Positions 26,362 to 35,717 are shown, counted from the first letter of the stretch. The stretch: 62,284 nt of DNA from Oscillospiraceae bacterium (GCA_024404915.1 JAKSPJ010000006.1:1-62284), one strand, 5' to 3'. Numbers and translations are program-made. Notes: a model not told the origin generated them from the sequence alone.

Positions 26362-28234
26362 TTTTCATTCCTCCCGCTTTCAGCCAAGTCATAATAATAG
26401 AGATATCAGCAGGCGATACCCCTGAAATATGAATCGCTTGGCCGAGATGATCCGGCCTGATTTTTGTCAATTTTTCTTTACATTCCGAAGATAAGCCCTG
26501 AATTTTATAATAATCAATCTCTTTCGGCAGACGAATTCGTTCCAGCTTCTCAAAATGTGAATTCTGTTGATTCTGGCGGCTGATATATTGCTCATACTTG
26601 ATTTGATTACTTACTTCGTCAAGTTCATCATCGTTCAACCCCAGCGGAAGCTGCAAAATATTTGTAATATCGTGCAAATTCACCTGCGGTCGTTTTACAA
26701 TAGAATCCAGCTTCACTCCTTGTTTCAGTTCAGATGTACCAATTTCTGTAAGATAGGCATTTATTTGTGAAGGAGAAACAGTACATCCGGTAATCAAATC
26801 CATCGCCTGCCGCATTTTTTGCATTTTTCCCTTAAATTTTGCCCATCTTTCATCTGAAATCAGCCCATACTGCCTGCCAATCGGCGTAAGCCGAGCATCT
26901 GCTGTAGAATGGCGGAGAGAAAGACGATATTCACTTCTGGCTGTCATCATCCGGTAGGGATCCTCCGTACCTTTTGTTACCAAATCATCAATAAGGGTCC
27001 CTATATAGGAACTTTTTCTAGGCAATTCAAGCATTTCTTCGTTCAAAACATAGCAAGCTGCATTGATTCCTGCAATCAATCCCTGTGCAGCTGCTTCTTC
27101 ATAACCTGAAGTACCGTTCATCTGTCCAGCAGAAAATAACCCTCTGATTTTCTTGAATTCCAGAGTATGATTTAAACATATTGGGTTAATGCAATCATAT
27201 TCAATTGCATAAGCAGAACGCATAATTTCAATATGTTCAAATCCCTTAACGGACTTATACATTTCGTGCTGCACATATTCAGGTAAAGACGTCGAGAACC
27301 CCTGCAAATACATCTCATCCGTATTCAAACCAGTTGGCTCCACAAAAATCTGATGTCTTTCTCTTTCTGAAAACCGAACAACCTTGTCCTCGATAGACGG
27401 ACAGTATCTTGGCCCGATTCCATGAATCACACCGCTGTATAATGGAGATTCGCCCAGATTATCACGAATCACCTGATGTGTTTTTTCATTTGTATTGGCG
27501 ATATAGCATACAGCATCATTCCGAATCGCACCTCTTTGGGCCATAAACGAGAACGGCAAAGGATTTTCATCGCCATATTGGGGCTGCAGTACGGAATAAT
27601 CAATGCTGGATTTGTGAACTCTGCATGGCGTACCCGTTTTAAACCGTCTTAGCGTAATGCCGTGAGATTTCAGGGAATCCGATAACAACTGTGCCGGCAC
27701 ACACGAATCCGGGCCGGAATCAATTCCGGTTTTTCCTATATAGACTTTACTTTGCAAAAATGTCCCTGTACAGAGGACAACAGCCTTACAAAGATACTGT
27801 GCGCCAAATCGATTTTCTACTGCTTTTACTCTTTTCTTCTCATCAAGCAAAACATTTGCAATCTCAGCCTGAATTACATGAAGGTTTTCAGTATCTTCGC
27901 ATTGTTTTTTAACGTACCCATGGTACATTTGCCGATCTTCCTGGGCTCGTGGACTGTGGACAGAAACACCCTTACTCAGATTCAGCATACGCATCTGAAT
28001 GCAGCAAGCGTCCCCAGCTTCGCCCATAATGCCGCCTAACGCGTCAATTTCACGCACCAGATGGCCCTTTGCACTACCGCCAATGGAGGGATTACATGGC
28101 ATATTGCCAATCTGATCCAGGGAAATTGTAAACAGAGCAGTTTTACAGCCTTTTTTTGCTGCTGCAATTGCGGCTTCCACGCCAGCATGTCCTGCTCCAA
28201 TTACAGCTACATCATATTCCTCTATAATTCTCAT
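26345..28234 (-). CDS. mnmG: tRNA uridine 5-carboxymethylaminomethyl modification enzyme MnmG
   Basis: FAD protein that with MnmE installs the (carboxymethyl)aminomethyl group on U34 of certain tRNAs. It has 629 residues, full length. The N-terminal Rossmann dinucleotide motif is VAVIGAGHAGVEAA. The signature GNMPCNPSIGGSAKGHLVREIDALGG carries the conserved Cys; later motifs are HTLEFKKIRGLFSAGQMNGTSGYEEAAAQG and MMTARSEYRLSLRHSTAD. GAGAGGTG precedes the ATG. The intergenic gap to mnmE carries two parS-like palindromes. Confidence 0.97.
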   Translation of the reverse strand: MRIIEEYDVAVIGAGHAGVEAAIAAAKKGCKTALFTISLDQIGNMPCNPSIGGSAKGHLVREIDALGGIMGEAGDACCIQMRMLNLSKGVSVHSPRAQEDRQMYHGYVKKQCEDTENLHVIQAEIANVLLDEKKRVKAVENRFGAQYLCKAVVLCTGTFLQSKVYIGKTGIDSGPDSCVPAQLLSDSLKSHGITLRRFKTGTPCRVHKSSIDYSVLQPQYGDENPLPFSFMAQRGAIRNDAVCYIANTNEKTHQVIRDNLGESPLYSGVIHGIGPRYCPSIEDKVVRFSERERHQIFVEPTGLNTDEMYLQGFSTSLPEYVQHEMYKSVKGFEHIEIMRSAYAIEYDCINPICLNHTLEFKKIRGLFSAGQMNGTSGYEEAAAQGLIAGINAACYVLNEEMLELPRKSSYIGTLIDDLVTKGTEDPYRMMTARSEYRLSLRHSTADARLTPIGRQYGLISDERWAKFKGKMQKMRQAMDLITGCTVSPSQINAYLTEIGTSELKQGVKLDSIVKRPQVNLHDITNILQLPLGLNDDELDEVSNQIKYEQYISRQNQQNSHFEKLERIRLPKEIDYYKIQGLSSECKEKLTKIRPDHLGQAIHISGVSPADISIIMTWLKAGGMKNVESD

Positions 28235-28249
28235 TTATTCACCTCTCAA

Positions 28250-28265
28250 TGTTCCATGTGGAACA
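28250..28265. promoter_or_regulatory. Degenerate parS-like site
   Basis: TGTTCCATGTGGAACA, one base away from the perfect palindrome 21 bp further on. Confidence 0.65.
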
Positions 28266-28286
28266 TTGCTTTATGTGATTTCATAA

Positions 28287-28302
28287 TGTTCCACGTGGAA
28301 CA
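28287..28302. promoter_or_regulatory. parS-like site (ParB binding)
   Basis: TGTTCCACGTGGAACA, identical to the site at 25596-25611, between mnmE and mnmG. Confidence 0.85.
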
Positions 28303-29649
28303 TTATTTTCCTACGCAGAAATTCTCAAAAACAGCTTTCACTACATCATCTGACACGTTCTCGCCGTCAATATCACGAAGTGTATTGACAACCTCTTCCA
28401 AATCCCAATAAACCATATCCAATTCGCATCCGACTTCTAATGCTTTCACAGAACTCTCAAGCAAGGAGATACCCTGACAAATCAAAGCATTCTGACGTTC
28501 ATTCATAATAGAAGTGCTTGCATTAGGTGTATAAGTACCAAATATCGTTTCCAGAATATGCAGCATATCATCCAGAAAGGAAGATTTTTTTGCACAAAAA
28601 GGGAATACGGGTACATTCAAAAGAGGAATCTCCTTGGAGTCTAAATCTGATTTATTCCATAGAATTGCAACTTTTGAACCTCTGCACTTACGCAAAGTCT
28701 CTTTATCTTCCTCAGTAAAGCCAACTGTTCCATCCACAACATATAAAATAAAATCTGATTTTTCTGCTTCTGCATATGTACATTGAATGCCAATCTCTTC
28801 AATCTGGTTATTTGTTTCACGAATACCAGCAGTGTCAGACAAACGCAGACAATAATCACCAAGAAGTACTTTTTCTGTAATAATATCTCTGGTAGTACCG
28901 GGAATATCAGTCACAATACTGCGATTAACACCGCACAATAAATTCATGATGGACGATTTTCCAGCATTAGGTCTGCCAATCAAAACAGTATTGATTCCTT
29001 CATGAAAAATAATGCCATTCTGGTAGTTGTTAGATAAAGATACTAATCGGTCTTTAATATTGTTTACTGTGTTAATCAGAAGTCTACTATCCAGTTCAGG
29101 AGGCATGTCTTCCGCATCATCCTGCCAATAAGCCATTGCAGACATTAAAGCAATCAATTCATCTGTGATATTACTGATTTCTTGTCCCAAACGGCCATTT
29201 TTAGCAATATTTGCCTGTTTTAACTGGACTTCACCCTCCGCGGAAATCAAGTCCATGACTGCCTCCGCCTGTGACAATGATAATTTTCCGTTTAAAAATG
29301 CTCTTTTTGTAAACTCACCGGGGCCGGCAGCCACGGCTCCCTGCCGATAAACAAGTCCAAGTATACGCTTTGAAACATACAAGCCGCCATGACAAGTAAT
29401 TTCAATCGTATCTTCTCCGGTATAACTGTGCGGTGCCCGAAATACGGTTAAAACCACATCATCTAAAAGCGCATTTTCATCATAAATACTGCCATAAGCA
29501 CAAGTATATCCTGCCATTTCAGATGGTTTCTTCTTTTTGATTCCATGAAAAATAGCATCTCCGATTTCAATTGCTTTCTCTCCGGATATACGAATCATGG
29601 CAATACCGCCAACTGCATTTGGGGTTGAAATTGCTGCTATGGTACTCAT
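28303..29649 (-). CDS. mnmE: tRNA modification GTPase MnmE
   Basis: GTP- and folate-binding partner of MnmG. It has 448 residues. The N-terminal folate domain begins STIAAISTPNAVGGIAMIRISG and includes GPGEFTKRAFLNGKLSLSQAEAVMDL. The G domain (~215-370) has GRPNAGKSS (P-loop), TDIPGTTRD (switch I), DTAGIRE (G3) and NKSD (G4). The C-terminus ends in the family's FCVGK box with the essential Cys. It sits 47 nt after jag, but a terminator hairpin lies in that gap. Confidence 0.97.
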   Translation of the reverse strand: MSTIAAISTPNAVGGIAMIRISGEKAIEIGDAIFHGIKKKKPSEMAGYTCAYGSIYDENALLDDVVLTVFRAPHSYTGEDTIEITCHGGLYVSKRILGLVYRQGAVAAGPGEFTKRAFLNGKLSLSQAEAVMDLISAEGEVQLKQANIAKNGRLGQEISNITDELIALMSAMAYWQDDAEDMPPELDSRLLINTVNNIKDRLVSLSNNYQNGIIFHEGINTVLIGRPNAGKSSIMNLLCGVNRSIVTDIPGTTRDIITEKVLLGDYCLRLSDTAGIRETNNQIEEIGIQCTYAEAEKSDFILYVVDGTVGFTEEDKETLRKCRGSKVAILWNKSDLDSKEIPLLNVPVFPFCAKKSSFLDDMLHILETIFGTYTPNASTSIMNERQNALICQGISLLESSVKALEVGCELDMVYWDLEEVVNTLRDIDGENVSDDVVKAVFENFCVGK

Positions 29650-29660
29650 ATCATAACCTC

Positions 29661-29687
29661 AAAAAAGGACGGCATTTGCCGTCCTTT
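29661..29687 (-). terminator. Terminator or attenuator between jag and mnmE
   Basis: AAAGGACGGCA/TGCCGTCCTTT perfect 11-bp stem with a T6 run on the minus strand. No separate promoter for mnmE fits in the gap, so partial read-through seems likely. Confidence 0.85.
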
Positions 29688-29696
29688 CCTCTTACT

Positions 29697-30647
29697 TCAA
29701 ATATCAATTTTTCCGTAAACACCGGTATTCAATGCATCTTCCGGCTTCGGACGTTTATAATCTTTTTCAAAACTTGTTGAAAGATCCAGTTTCTTTGGTC
29801 CTTCGGAGCTTACGCCGGAGTCACGATGTTCACGCTTTTTGTTACGAAAATCACCGTTTCTGCGATTGTTTCCACGGTTATTTCTGCCTCTGTCATCCCT
29901 TCTGTTTGCAGGAGCCGCATCACTTGTAATCACGACTTTTCTATTGGGCTCTTCACCCACAGAATGAGAAGAAACGCCTTCGATTTCTGTCACTGCAGAA
30001 TGAATTACTCTGCGCTCATAGGGATTCATCGGCTCCAGCACATAACTGCGGCCGGTACGAAGCACATTTTTACTAATACGGGCAGCCAATTCCTGCAAAG
30101 AAACTTTTCTCTTAGCACGGTATCCGCAGGTATCAATCGTCATACGGACATACTCTTTTTCGCCCTTATTAGCAACCATAGATGTCAGATACTGAAGCGC
30201 ATCCAGAGTATCACCACGTCTGCCAATCAATGCACCAGCACCATTTCCTTCCAGTGTAAAAGAAACACCGTTTTCCAGCTTACCGATACACTTGACATCC
30301 GGTGCAAGATGCGACATAATACTTTCCAGATATTCAGCTGCAATCTGCATTTTCTCAAGCTGAACCTCAGGGCAGATATTTGACTCTTTCTCCTCAGTAA
30401 CATCCTCATCTACAGCCTCTGCAACAGGCTCAGCAGGCTGCTGAATCGTTGTCTGCTCCTGGACAACGGGAGCGTTATATGTAGCTTTCACACGGCAATC
30501 GTCCTTCTTGCCGAACAATCCGCTCAGGAGACCTTTTTTCGGTTCATCCAATACTTCAAAAGAAATTTCGGATACAGGCGCACCGAAAGTGATAGACGCT
30601 TTTTCCTTTGCCTCTTCCACTGTAGGTGCTGAAAAAATCTCGGTCAT
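29697..30647 (-). CDS. jag: RNA-binding protein Jag/KhpB (Jag-N, KH, R3H domains)
   Basis: 316 residues. Jag-N domain (1-~55; SAPTVEEAKEKASITFGAP, then KKGLLSGLFGKK), an acidic linker, a KH-like domain (~125-200) with the GxxG loop ALIGRRGDTLDALQYL, and an R3H domain (~205-265; MNPYERRVIHSAVTEIEGVSSHSVGEEPNRKVVI). A basic Arg/Asn/Gly tail (RRDDRGRNNRGNNRRNG) extends beyond the usual end and may add RNA binding. KhpB partners KhpA and affects elongation and division in Gram-positives. The start is the ATG at 30647 behind GGGAGG. It lies just downstream of yidC, the classical spoIIIJ-jag pair. Confidence 0.95.
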   Translation of the reverse strand: MTEIFSAPTVEEAKEKASITFGAPVSEISFEVLDEPKKGLLSGLFGKKDDCRVKATYNAPVVQEQTTIQQPAEPVAEAVDEDVTEEKESNICPEVQLEKMQIAAEYLESIMSHLAPDVKCIGKLENGVSFTLEGNGAGALIGRRGDTLDALQYLTSMVANKGEKEYVRMTIDTCGYRAKRKVSLQELAARISKNVLRTGRSYVLEPMNPYERRVIHSAVTEIEGVSSHSVGEEPNRKVVITSDAAPANRRDDRGRNNRGNNRRNGDFRNKKREHRDSGVSSEGPKKLDLSTSFEKDYKRPKPEDALNTGVYGKIDI

Positions 30648-30684
30648 GTTCAGACCTCCCTTATATATATTGGTCATTGATGCT

Positions 30685-31815
30685 TTATTTCGACTCGGCA
30701 TCCTCCGACAACTCATCTCCATACTTTAATGCAGCTCTTTCTCTTGCTGCATCAATCAATGCTTTTTCGTATTCTGCACGGTCTTTTCTGGACATACCGT
30801 CATCGCCATCAGAATAACTGGTATGATTACCATCTCTTGTCATGTTCTGCTGTTCAGCCTGAATCTGTGCAGACTGCTCCATCATACGCTGCATCCAGCT
30901 CGGTCCCTTAGCAATCTGCTTCTGTTTCTCTTTCTCATTAATCGCAATCAGGCGGTCACCGGAAAGATACTTATAAAGAAGGACCTGAATTCCCAGGGAA
31001 AGCAGGGAACTAACCAGCCAGTAGAAGCTAAGACCTGCAGGAACAGACATACCAATCCAGACAGACATCAGCGGTGAGAGGTACAGCATTGCATTCATGG
31101 AACCCATCTGCTGTGCCATAGCAGGATTCGTCTTTCTGCTGTGACGCTGTGTCACAATTGTCATACAAAGCTGTGCCAGACCGGAAAGAATCGGAAGCAT
31201 CAGCAGCATGACTGCAGTAAAGCTCCAGCCATTCTCAGGGTGCAGACTCGGCGAACCGGCAAGGTCAAAGCCAAGGAATGTATTATTGAAAGAACCAAGC
31301 TGCTCAGAGAATCCTTTGATAGATTCAAAAATCTCAGGATTCGTTCTTGCATAACGCAGCAGAATCAGCTCAGGTCTGGTCTGCAGATACTTTTCAGTAA
31401 GGTTTGCATTATTCAGCCAGTCTGTCAGCAGTGACTGTGCTTTTGTAATCATTTCGCTGTCCATGTGCAGGATATAGGTTACAGGCCGTGTCACCACACC
31501 ATAGAAGCCCAATATAAGCACCATCATCAGAATGCTGCTCAGGCAGCCAGAACTGGGATTGATACCCTCTTGCTGATAAAGCTTGTTCTGCTCTTCCTGA
31601 AAACGTGTCGGGTTATTGGCAAAGGACTTCTTGATTTTCTCCACTTTAGAAGAAATCAAACCCATTCTTGCCTGATTCACCTGTGTTGCATAGGTTGCAG
31701 GAAGTGTCAGAATTTTAATAACAAGTGTCGACAGAATAATGGAAAAGCCGTAGCTGTGAACAACATTATAAATGCCATACATAACCCAGCCAAGCAATTG
31801 GGAAATTAAATTCAA
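30685..31815 (-). CDS. yidC: Membrane protein insertase YidC/SpoIIIJ
   Basis: Inserts and folds membrane proteins with or without Sec. It has 376 residues, Gram-positive type without the large N-terminal periplasmic domain. Membrane segments lie at ~5-30, ~90-112, ~205-225 and ~255-290 (GMSVPAGLSFYWLVSSLLSLG). The first cytoplasmic hairpin (QARMGLISSKVEKIKKSF) is typical. The extracellular stretch between ~115 and 200 is larger than in B. subtilis, and a charged C-terminal tail (~90 residues) follows. The start is a TTG at 31815 behind GGAGG at 9 nt. Confidence 0.95.
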   Translation of the reverse strand: MNLISQLLGWVMYGIYNVVHSYGFSIILSTLVIKILTLPATYATQVNQARMGLISSKVEKIKKSFANNPTRFQEEQNKLYQQEGINPSSGCLSSILMMVLILGFYGVVTRPVTYILHMDSEMITKAQSLLTDWLNNANLTEKYLQTRPELILLRYARTNPEIFESIKGFSEQLGSFNNTFLGFDLAGSPSLHPENGWSFTAVMLLMLPILSGLAQLCMTIVTQRHSRKTNPAMAQQMGSMNAMLYLSPLMSVWIGMSVPAGLSFYWLVSSLLSLGIQVLLYKYLSGDRLIAINEKEKQKQIAKGPSWMQRMMEQSAQIQAEQQNMTRDGNHTSYSDGDDGMSRKDRAEYEKALIDAARERAALKYGDELSEDAESK

Positions 31816-31909
31816 TGTCAGTTTCCTCCATTTCGTTTATGGAAACAATTATGGGCAAGGACACACAAAGCAAAATACCGCTATGGTGTTTTGGATTCTT
31901 AATTGCCCC

Positions 31910-32257
31910 TTATCCGTTCCTTCTGCCATGCCATTTCTCACGCTTCGCCAGAATACAGCCATATTCCAGTGCGTGACGCTGGGCAGGGGACAGCGGGTCC
32001 GGCTGCGGAATTTTATGTCGACCAAGCACGTCAAATTTGATTGGGACCGGGTCCCATCCGCCCTTTGAAAAAGGATTGCAGCGCAGAATGCGATAACTTC
32101 CAAGCCATGTGCCCCGAATGATGCCAAACCGCTCGATTGCCCCCAGGGTATAATGAGAACAGCTTGGACGATATCGGCACACCGGCGGAAAATGCGGCGA
32201 AATATGACGCTGATAAAAACGAATTGGCGCAACATAAATACGCCGTAGAACCTTCAC
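31910..32257 (-). CDS. yidD: Membrane protein insertion efficiency factor YidD
   Basis: 115 residues. MKVLRRIYVAPIRFYQRHIS and CRYRPSCSHYTLGAIERFG (the paired Cys) with RILRCNPFSKGGWDPVP are diagnostic. The start is a GTG at 32257 that overlaps the rnpA stop in GTGA, with GGGAG 7 nt upstream. It is coupled to rnpA and lies upstream of yidC. The tail after ~80 is longer than in the shortest homologues and not conserved. Confidence 0.95.
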   Translation of the reverse strand: MKVLRRIYVAPIRFYQRHISPHFPPVCRYRPSCSHYTLGAIERFGIIRGTWLGSYRILRCNPFSKGGWDPVPIKFDVLGRHKIPQPDPLSPAQRHALEYGCILAKREKWHGRRNG

Positions 32258-32667
32258 TTTGATACTCCCGCAGACTGTTTCTTCTGGTGGGGCTTTGATT
32301 TCTGATTGGGCACGCACTGGATTTTGCCGCTGAGCACATCCTGGCAATGCGGAACCCCTCTCCTGCGAAATGCATCTGTCAGAACCAATGCCGACTGTCC
32401 CGGAAGGGTATACCTGGCAACAAAAACGATATCAATTCCTACAGGCAGCATCAGTTCACAGGCTGAATAAGCTGCACGAATGATACGCTTTGCCCGGTTT
32501 CTTTTCACGGCATTGCCCACTTTTTTTCCAGCAGTAATGCCAAGCCGGTTTGTTGAAAGGCCGTTTGGTCTGACGTAAATCAATGCGCCGCCAAGGGAAC
32601 AGAACGCGCCGGAGCGATACAACCGCTGAAAATCCGCATTCCGGTTGAGCATCTGTGTAAACAGCAT
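32254..32667 (-). CDS. rnpA: Ribonuclease P protein component
   Basis: Protein cofactor of the RNase P ribozyme in tRNA 5' processing. It has 137 residues. It opens with LNRNADFQRLYRSG; the RNR motif is GNAVKRNRAKRIIRAAY, followed by GIDIVFVAR. The Lys/Gln-rich C-terminal tail (KSKPHQKKQSAGVSK) is an extension. GGAGAG lies 7 nt before the ATG. rpmH is 88 nt upstream with an attenuator-like hairpin between. Confidence 0.96.
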   Translation of the reverse strand: MLFTQMLNRNADFQRLYRSGAFCSLGGALIYVRPNGLSTNRLGITAGKKVGNAVKRNRAKRIIRAAYSACELMLPVGIDIVFVARYTLPGQSALVLTDAFRRRGVPHCQDVLSGKIQCVPNQKSKPHQKKQSAGVSK

Positions 32668-32710
32668 ACTAATCTCTCCGTATCATAATAGTAAGGTTTT
32701 GTTTTTGCTA

Positions 32711-32736
32711 GAGAAAAAGGACCACAATTGTGGCCC
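32711..32736 (-). terminator. Hairpin with T run between rpmH and rnpA
   Basis: GGGCCACA/TGTGGTCC stem followed by TTTTTCTC on the minus strand. It probably lowers rnpA expression relative to rpmH. Confidence 0.75.
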
Positions 32737-32755
32737 TCATTCATTGTCGTATCGA

Positions 32756-32890
32756 TCAATAGGTCAGTTTTGCACGACCCTTTGCACGGCGGCGAGCCAG
32801 AACCTTACGACCATTGGTAGTTGCCATACGCTTACGGAAGCCATGCTCCATCTTGCGATGGCGTTTCTTCGGCTGATAAGTTCTCTTCAT
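32756..32890 (-). CDS. rpmH: 50S ribosomal protein L34
   Basis: 44 residues: [20 protein letters not shown], then [14 protein letters not shown], ending KGRAKLTY. This is the full, canonical L34 sequence. AAAGGAG lies upstream. It heads the minus-strand cluster and is preceded by a consensus promoter. Confidence 0.98.
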   Translation of the reverse strand: MKRTYQPKKRHRKMEHGFRKRMATTNGRKVLARRRAKGRAKLTY

Positions 32891-32994
32891 AAAAATCGTC
32901 ACTCCTTTTCTCTCGTATCATTATGCAACACCGGAGTGCCGCACCTATTGGAAAATCACTATTCCAAGGGTAGTCTATACCCCTACAATGGATG

Positions 32995-33023
32995 ATTATA
33001 CAGGAAATTTGTTAGAAAGTCAA
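32995..33023 (-). promoter_or_regulatory. Promoter of the rpmH-rnpA-yidD-yidC-jag-mnmE-mnmG-rsmG cluster
   Basis: TTGACT (33023-33018), 17 nt, TATAAT (33000-32995) on the minus strand; leader about 100 nt. In 32891-33150 I find no consensus DnaA boxes (TTATCCACA); the closest is TTATCACCA near 33047. Confidence 0.85.
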
Positions 33024-33150
33024 TAGCAATATCAGATTTTTGTAAATTATCACCATAATCAAAACAAATACTCTGTGCTTATCGTTATTTTCTTCCAACG
33101 GCATTCTGCGCATCGTTTCCACAAATTTTCACGAATATCGCAGTACGGAA

Positions 33151-35448
33151 TCAATATACTTTGCGGTTCTGCTGATTGCTTCGGATGTACTGTTCCGTCT
33201 CCTTTGCGGTCATGGGCTGACCATAGAGAAATCCCTGTGCATAGTCACAGCCTGCCACACGAAGCAGTCTGGCCTGTGCTGCATTTTCAACACCTTCTGC
33301 AATTGTATAAATATGCTTTGCTCTTGCGATTCTTGCCACCGCAAAAACAATTTCCTGTACCACCGGGTCTGTTTCCATATGTGCAACAAAGGACTGATCC
33401 AGCTTAATCATGGTAAAGGGCAGACGCTGAATATAGCTCAGGGAAGAATATCCCGTTCCAAAATCATCCATCGCAATGCAGATGCCGGCCTTGCGCAGGT
33501 CGTTCATGCGGTCAACGGTCACATCAATATCACGCAGTGCCAGGGATTCCGTCAGCTCAATTTCCAGCAGTCTGGGGTTCAGCTGATATTTCTGCAGCAT
33601 AGCCATAATCTGTTCGCAGATATTCTCCTGATAGAAATCCGTACTGCTGTAGTTGATGGACATAACCACCTCCGGCAGTCCCTGAAGCTGCCACTCCCGC
33701 AGCTGACGGCAGGCTTCCCGCAGAACATATCTGGTCAGATGGGTTATCAGCTGAGATTTTTCCGCAATGGGAATGAACACACCGGGAGAAATCACTTTGC
33801 CGGATGGCAGAATCCAACGCACAAGAGCCTCAAGGCCGATGACCTGGCCTGTCTCCAGTGCCACTTTCGGCTGATAATACAGCACCAGGCTGTTATTCAT
33901 AACGGCATCACTAAGCTGTGCCTCCAGATAGCTTTCACGGATAATAGAATCGTGCATTGCCGAGGTATAGCGTTTGATGCTTCCCAGAGCATTTTCTCCG
34001 GAGGAAAGCGCAAACTCCGCATGCTCCATAACCTGCTCAAAGGACTCCCCGTCCGCCGGCAGTTTCGCATAACCGGCAGAACATGTCAGGGAACGGTTTG
34101 CCAGTACGCCCACCGCCTTTGTGGCAAGCAGTCTCTGTATCTTTTCCACCGTTTTTTCCGGCAGTGTATCCTCTCCGGTATCACGGAGAATCAAAGCAAA
34201 ATTATCGCCTGAAATGCGTGCCGCAAAGCCGCCGTAGTTCAGCTGTGAATTTACAGCGTCTGCAAAGCTTTTCAGCAGCTCATTGCCCACTGCATAGCCG
34301 CAGGTATCGTTAATCAGATGGAACCGGTCAATATCCATAACAATGACCCAATAGGAAGACTTCAGTTCAATTGTGCTCTGATACAGATCCCTGCCCATCA
34401 GCATCAGCCTGTTTCTGTTGGGGATGCCGGTAACAGAATCCTCATACGCATATTTAAGGATTCGTGCGTCCTTTTCCTTGTCGTTGGAAATGTCAATCAC
34501 AGAACCGCCAACAATCAGTCTGCCCGTGTCGGCATGTTCCTTCGCCTTGTAACGATAGGAGAACCATCTGTACTGTCCATCCGCCGCAAGCAGACGCAGT
34601 TCCAGCACAGAGGTTTTTCCGATATAATCAATCATATGGTTCTTCAGATTGCGCACATGGCTGTCAAATACCACCATATCCGGCGGAAACACACGCTCAC
34701 GCAGTTCAGGAATGGTAATATAGTCTGCTTTCAGGCCAAGCATCGCCTGCAGTTTATCAGAAGGGAACAGTTTCGGATTGCCCTGCTCCACCAGCAGAAT
34801 GCCCACATCCATCAGTTCCATGGTCAGATTGTGCCGGCCTTCCGATACTGTCAGCTTTTTTGCGGCACTCTCCAGCTGGGATGCCATAAAACGCTGGTCT
34901 GTCAGGTCCATGCCGATGGAAATAAACCAGGTCAGATTTTCCTCGTCCGTTTCAATGGTGGAGGTGTTCCAGATCATTTCACGATTTCTGCCGGAAGATG
35001 TGGTGAAATGGTACTCCAGATTCTTCTGTGTAACCACCTCGTGGATATCCTCATCCTTCATCTCCTTTTTTCCAAAGAAAAAGGGAATCACCAGCTTCGG
35101 GTCCGTGTCATCTCCGATTTTTACTTCAGAGAGATTTTTCAGCGCATCATTCAGCACAATAGAGGTAAAACTATCATTCCAGAGCATCGCCGGAGCAGAA
35201 AGATTCTGTGCCAGATAGCTCAGCCGCTTCTGTGCCGCCTCTTTTTTATGTCTGGCTGTCCGCTGGGAATCCAGCACAAGCCAGACGCTCAGAATCACCG
35301 ATCCAAGGGCATACGCAATCAAAATAATGTATATCAAATCCGTATTTGTCTGATGAAACAGCGCATATACGATAATATAGATTGTGACAATCGAATAAAC
35401 AAGTGCAATAATCGACACTTTACTTTCTTTGGGCTTCAAGCAATACAC
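33151..35448 (-). CDS. Membrane PAS-GGDEF-EAL protein; degenerate GGDEF, intact EAL (c-di-GMP phosphodiesterase)
   Basis: 765 residues. Two transmembrane helices (~12-33 and ~40-60), PAS-like regions (~75-190 and ~205-320), a GGDEF domain (~330-490) and an EAL domain (~505-755). The GGDEF signature reads RISGDNF instead of RxGGDEF, so cyclase activity is unlikely, although DSVTGIPNRN and VMDIDRFHLIND keep the fold. The EAL part has all expected metal and substrate motifs: LEALVRW, SINYSSTDF, IELTES, AMDDFGTGYSSL, IKLDQSF, EGVE and AQGFLYG. Inference: it hydrolyses c-di-GMP in response to a PAS or membrane signal. The GTG at 35448 is only 3 nt from AAAGGA; a TTG at 35439 is better spaced and may be the true start. 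It occupies the position next to rpmH where dnaA is usual. Confidence 0.92.
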   Translation of the reverse strand: MYCLKPKESKVSIIALVYSIVTIYIIVYALFHQTNTDLIYIILIAYALGSVILSVWLVLDSQRTARHKKEAAQKRLSYLAQNLSAPAMLWNDSFTSIVLNDALKNLSEVKIGDDTDPKLVIPFFFGKKEMKDEDIHEVVTQKNLEYHFTTSSGRNREMIWNTSTIETDEENLTWFISIGMDLTDQRFMASQLESAAKKLTVSEGRHNLTMELMDVGILLVEQGNPKLFPSDKLQAMLGLKADYITIPELRERVFPPDMVVFDSHVRNLKNHMIDYIGKTSVLELRLLAADGQYRWFSYRYKAKEHADTGRLIVGGSVIDISNDKEKDARILKYAYEDSVTGIPNRNRLMLMGRDLYQSTIELKSSYWVIVMDIDRFHLINDTCGYAVGNELLKSFADAVNSQLNYGGFAARISGDNFALILRDTGEDTLPEKTVEKIQRLLATKAVGVLANRSLTCSAGYAKLPADGESFEQVMEHAEFALSSGENALGSIKRYTSAMHDSIIRESYLEAQLSDAVMNNSLVLYYQPKVALETGQVIGLEALVRWILPSGKVISPGVFIPIAEKSQLITHLTRYVLREACRQLREWQLQGLPEVVMSINYSSTDFYQENICEQIMAMLQKYQLNPRLLEIELTESLALRDIDVTVDRMNDLRKAGICIAMDDFGTGYSSLSYIQRLPFTMIKLDQSFVAHMETDPVVQEIVFAVARIARAKHIYTIAEGVENAAQARLLRVAGCDYAQGFLYGQPMTAKETEQYIRSNQQNRKVY

Positions 35449-35516
35449 TTCCTTTCCCTGAAAGACACGGTGTGGAATCCAGCTGCATTTAAAATACAGT
35501 TGATGCGATTACCATT

Positions 35517-35545
35517 ATTATAGCAAAATTTTCAAAAAAAGTCAA
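35517..35545 (-). promoter_or_regulatory. Promoter of the GGDEF-EAL gene
   Basis: TTGACT (35545-35540), 17 nt, TATAAT (35522-35517) on the minus strand, pointing left. It lies in the region where gene direction changes. For the rightward response-regulator gene only an extended -10-like ATATGATAAAATA (about 35602-35614) without a good -35 is seen. Confidence 0.8.
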
Positions 35546-35717
35546 TGAACTATCAAATAATAAACAAAAATCCTTGAAAATTTCACAAAAAATTCACATC
35601 AATATGATAAAATAAATACAGATAAGCTTTCAAAGGCAATGTTCCCCTGCAATTCCTTTGCATTTCACGCCGAAATGACGGATATATTGCCTCAATGACG
35701 CAGAAAGGATGTTACAT

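Noticed and set aside
35449..35717. A mapped oriC
   Set aside because: Gene direction switches here, but I find no cluster of TTATCCACA-type boxes and dnaA is absent; only the strand switch supports it.
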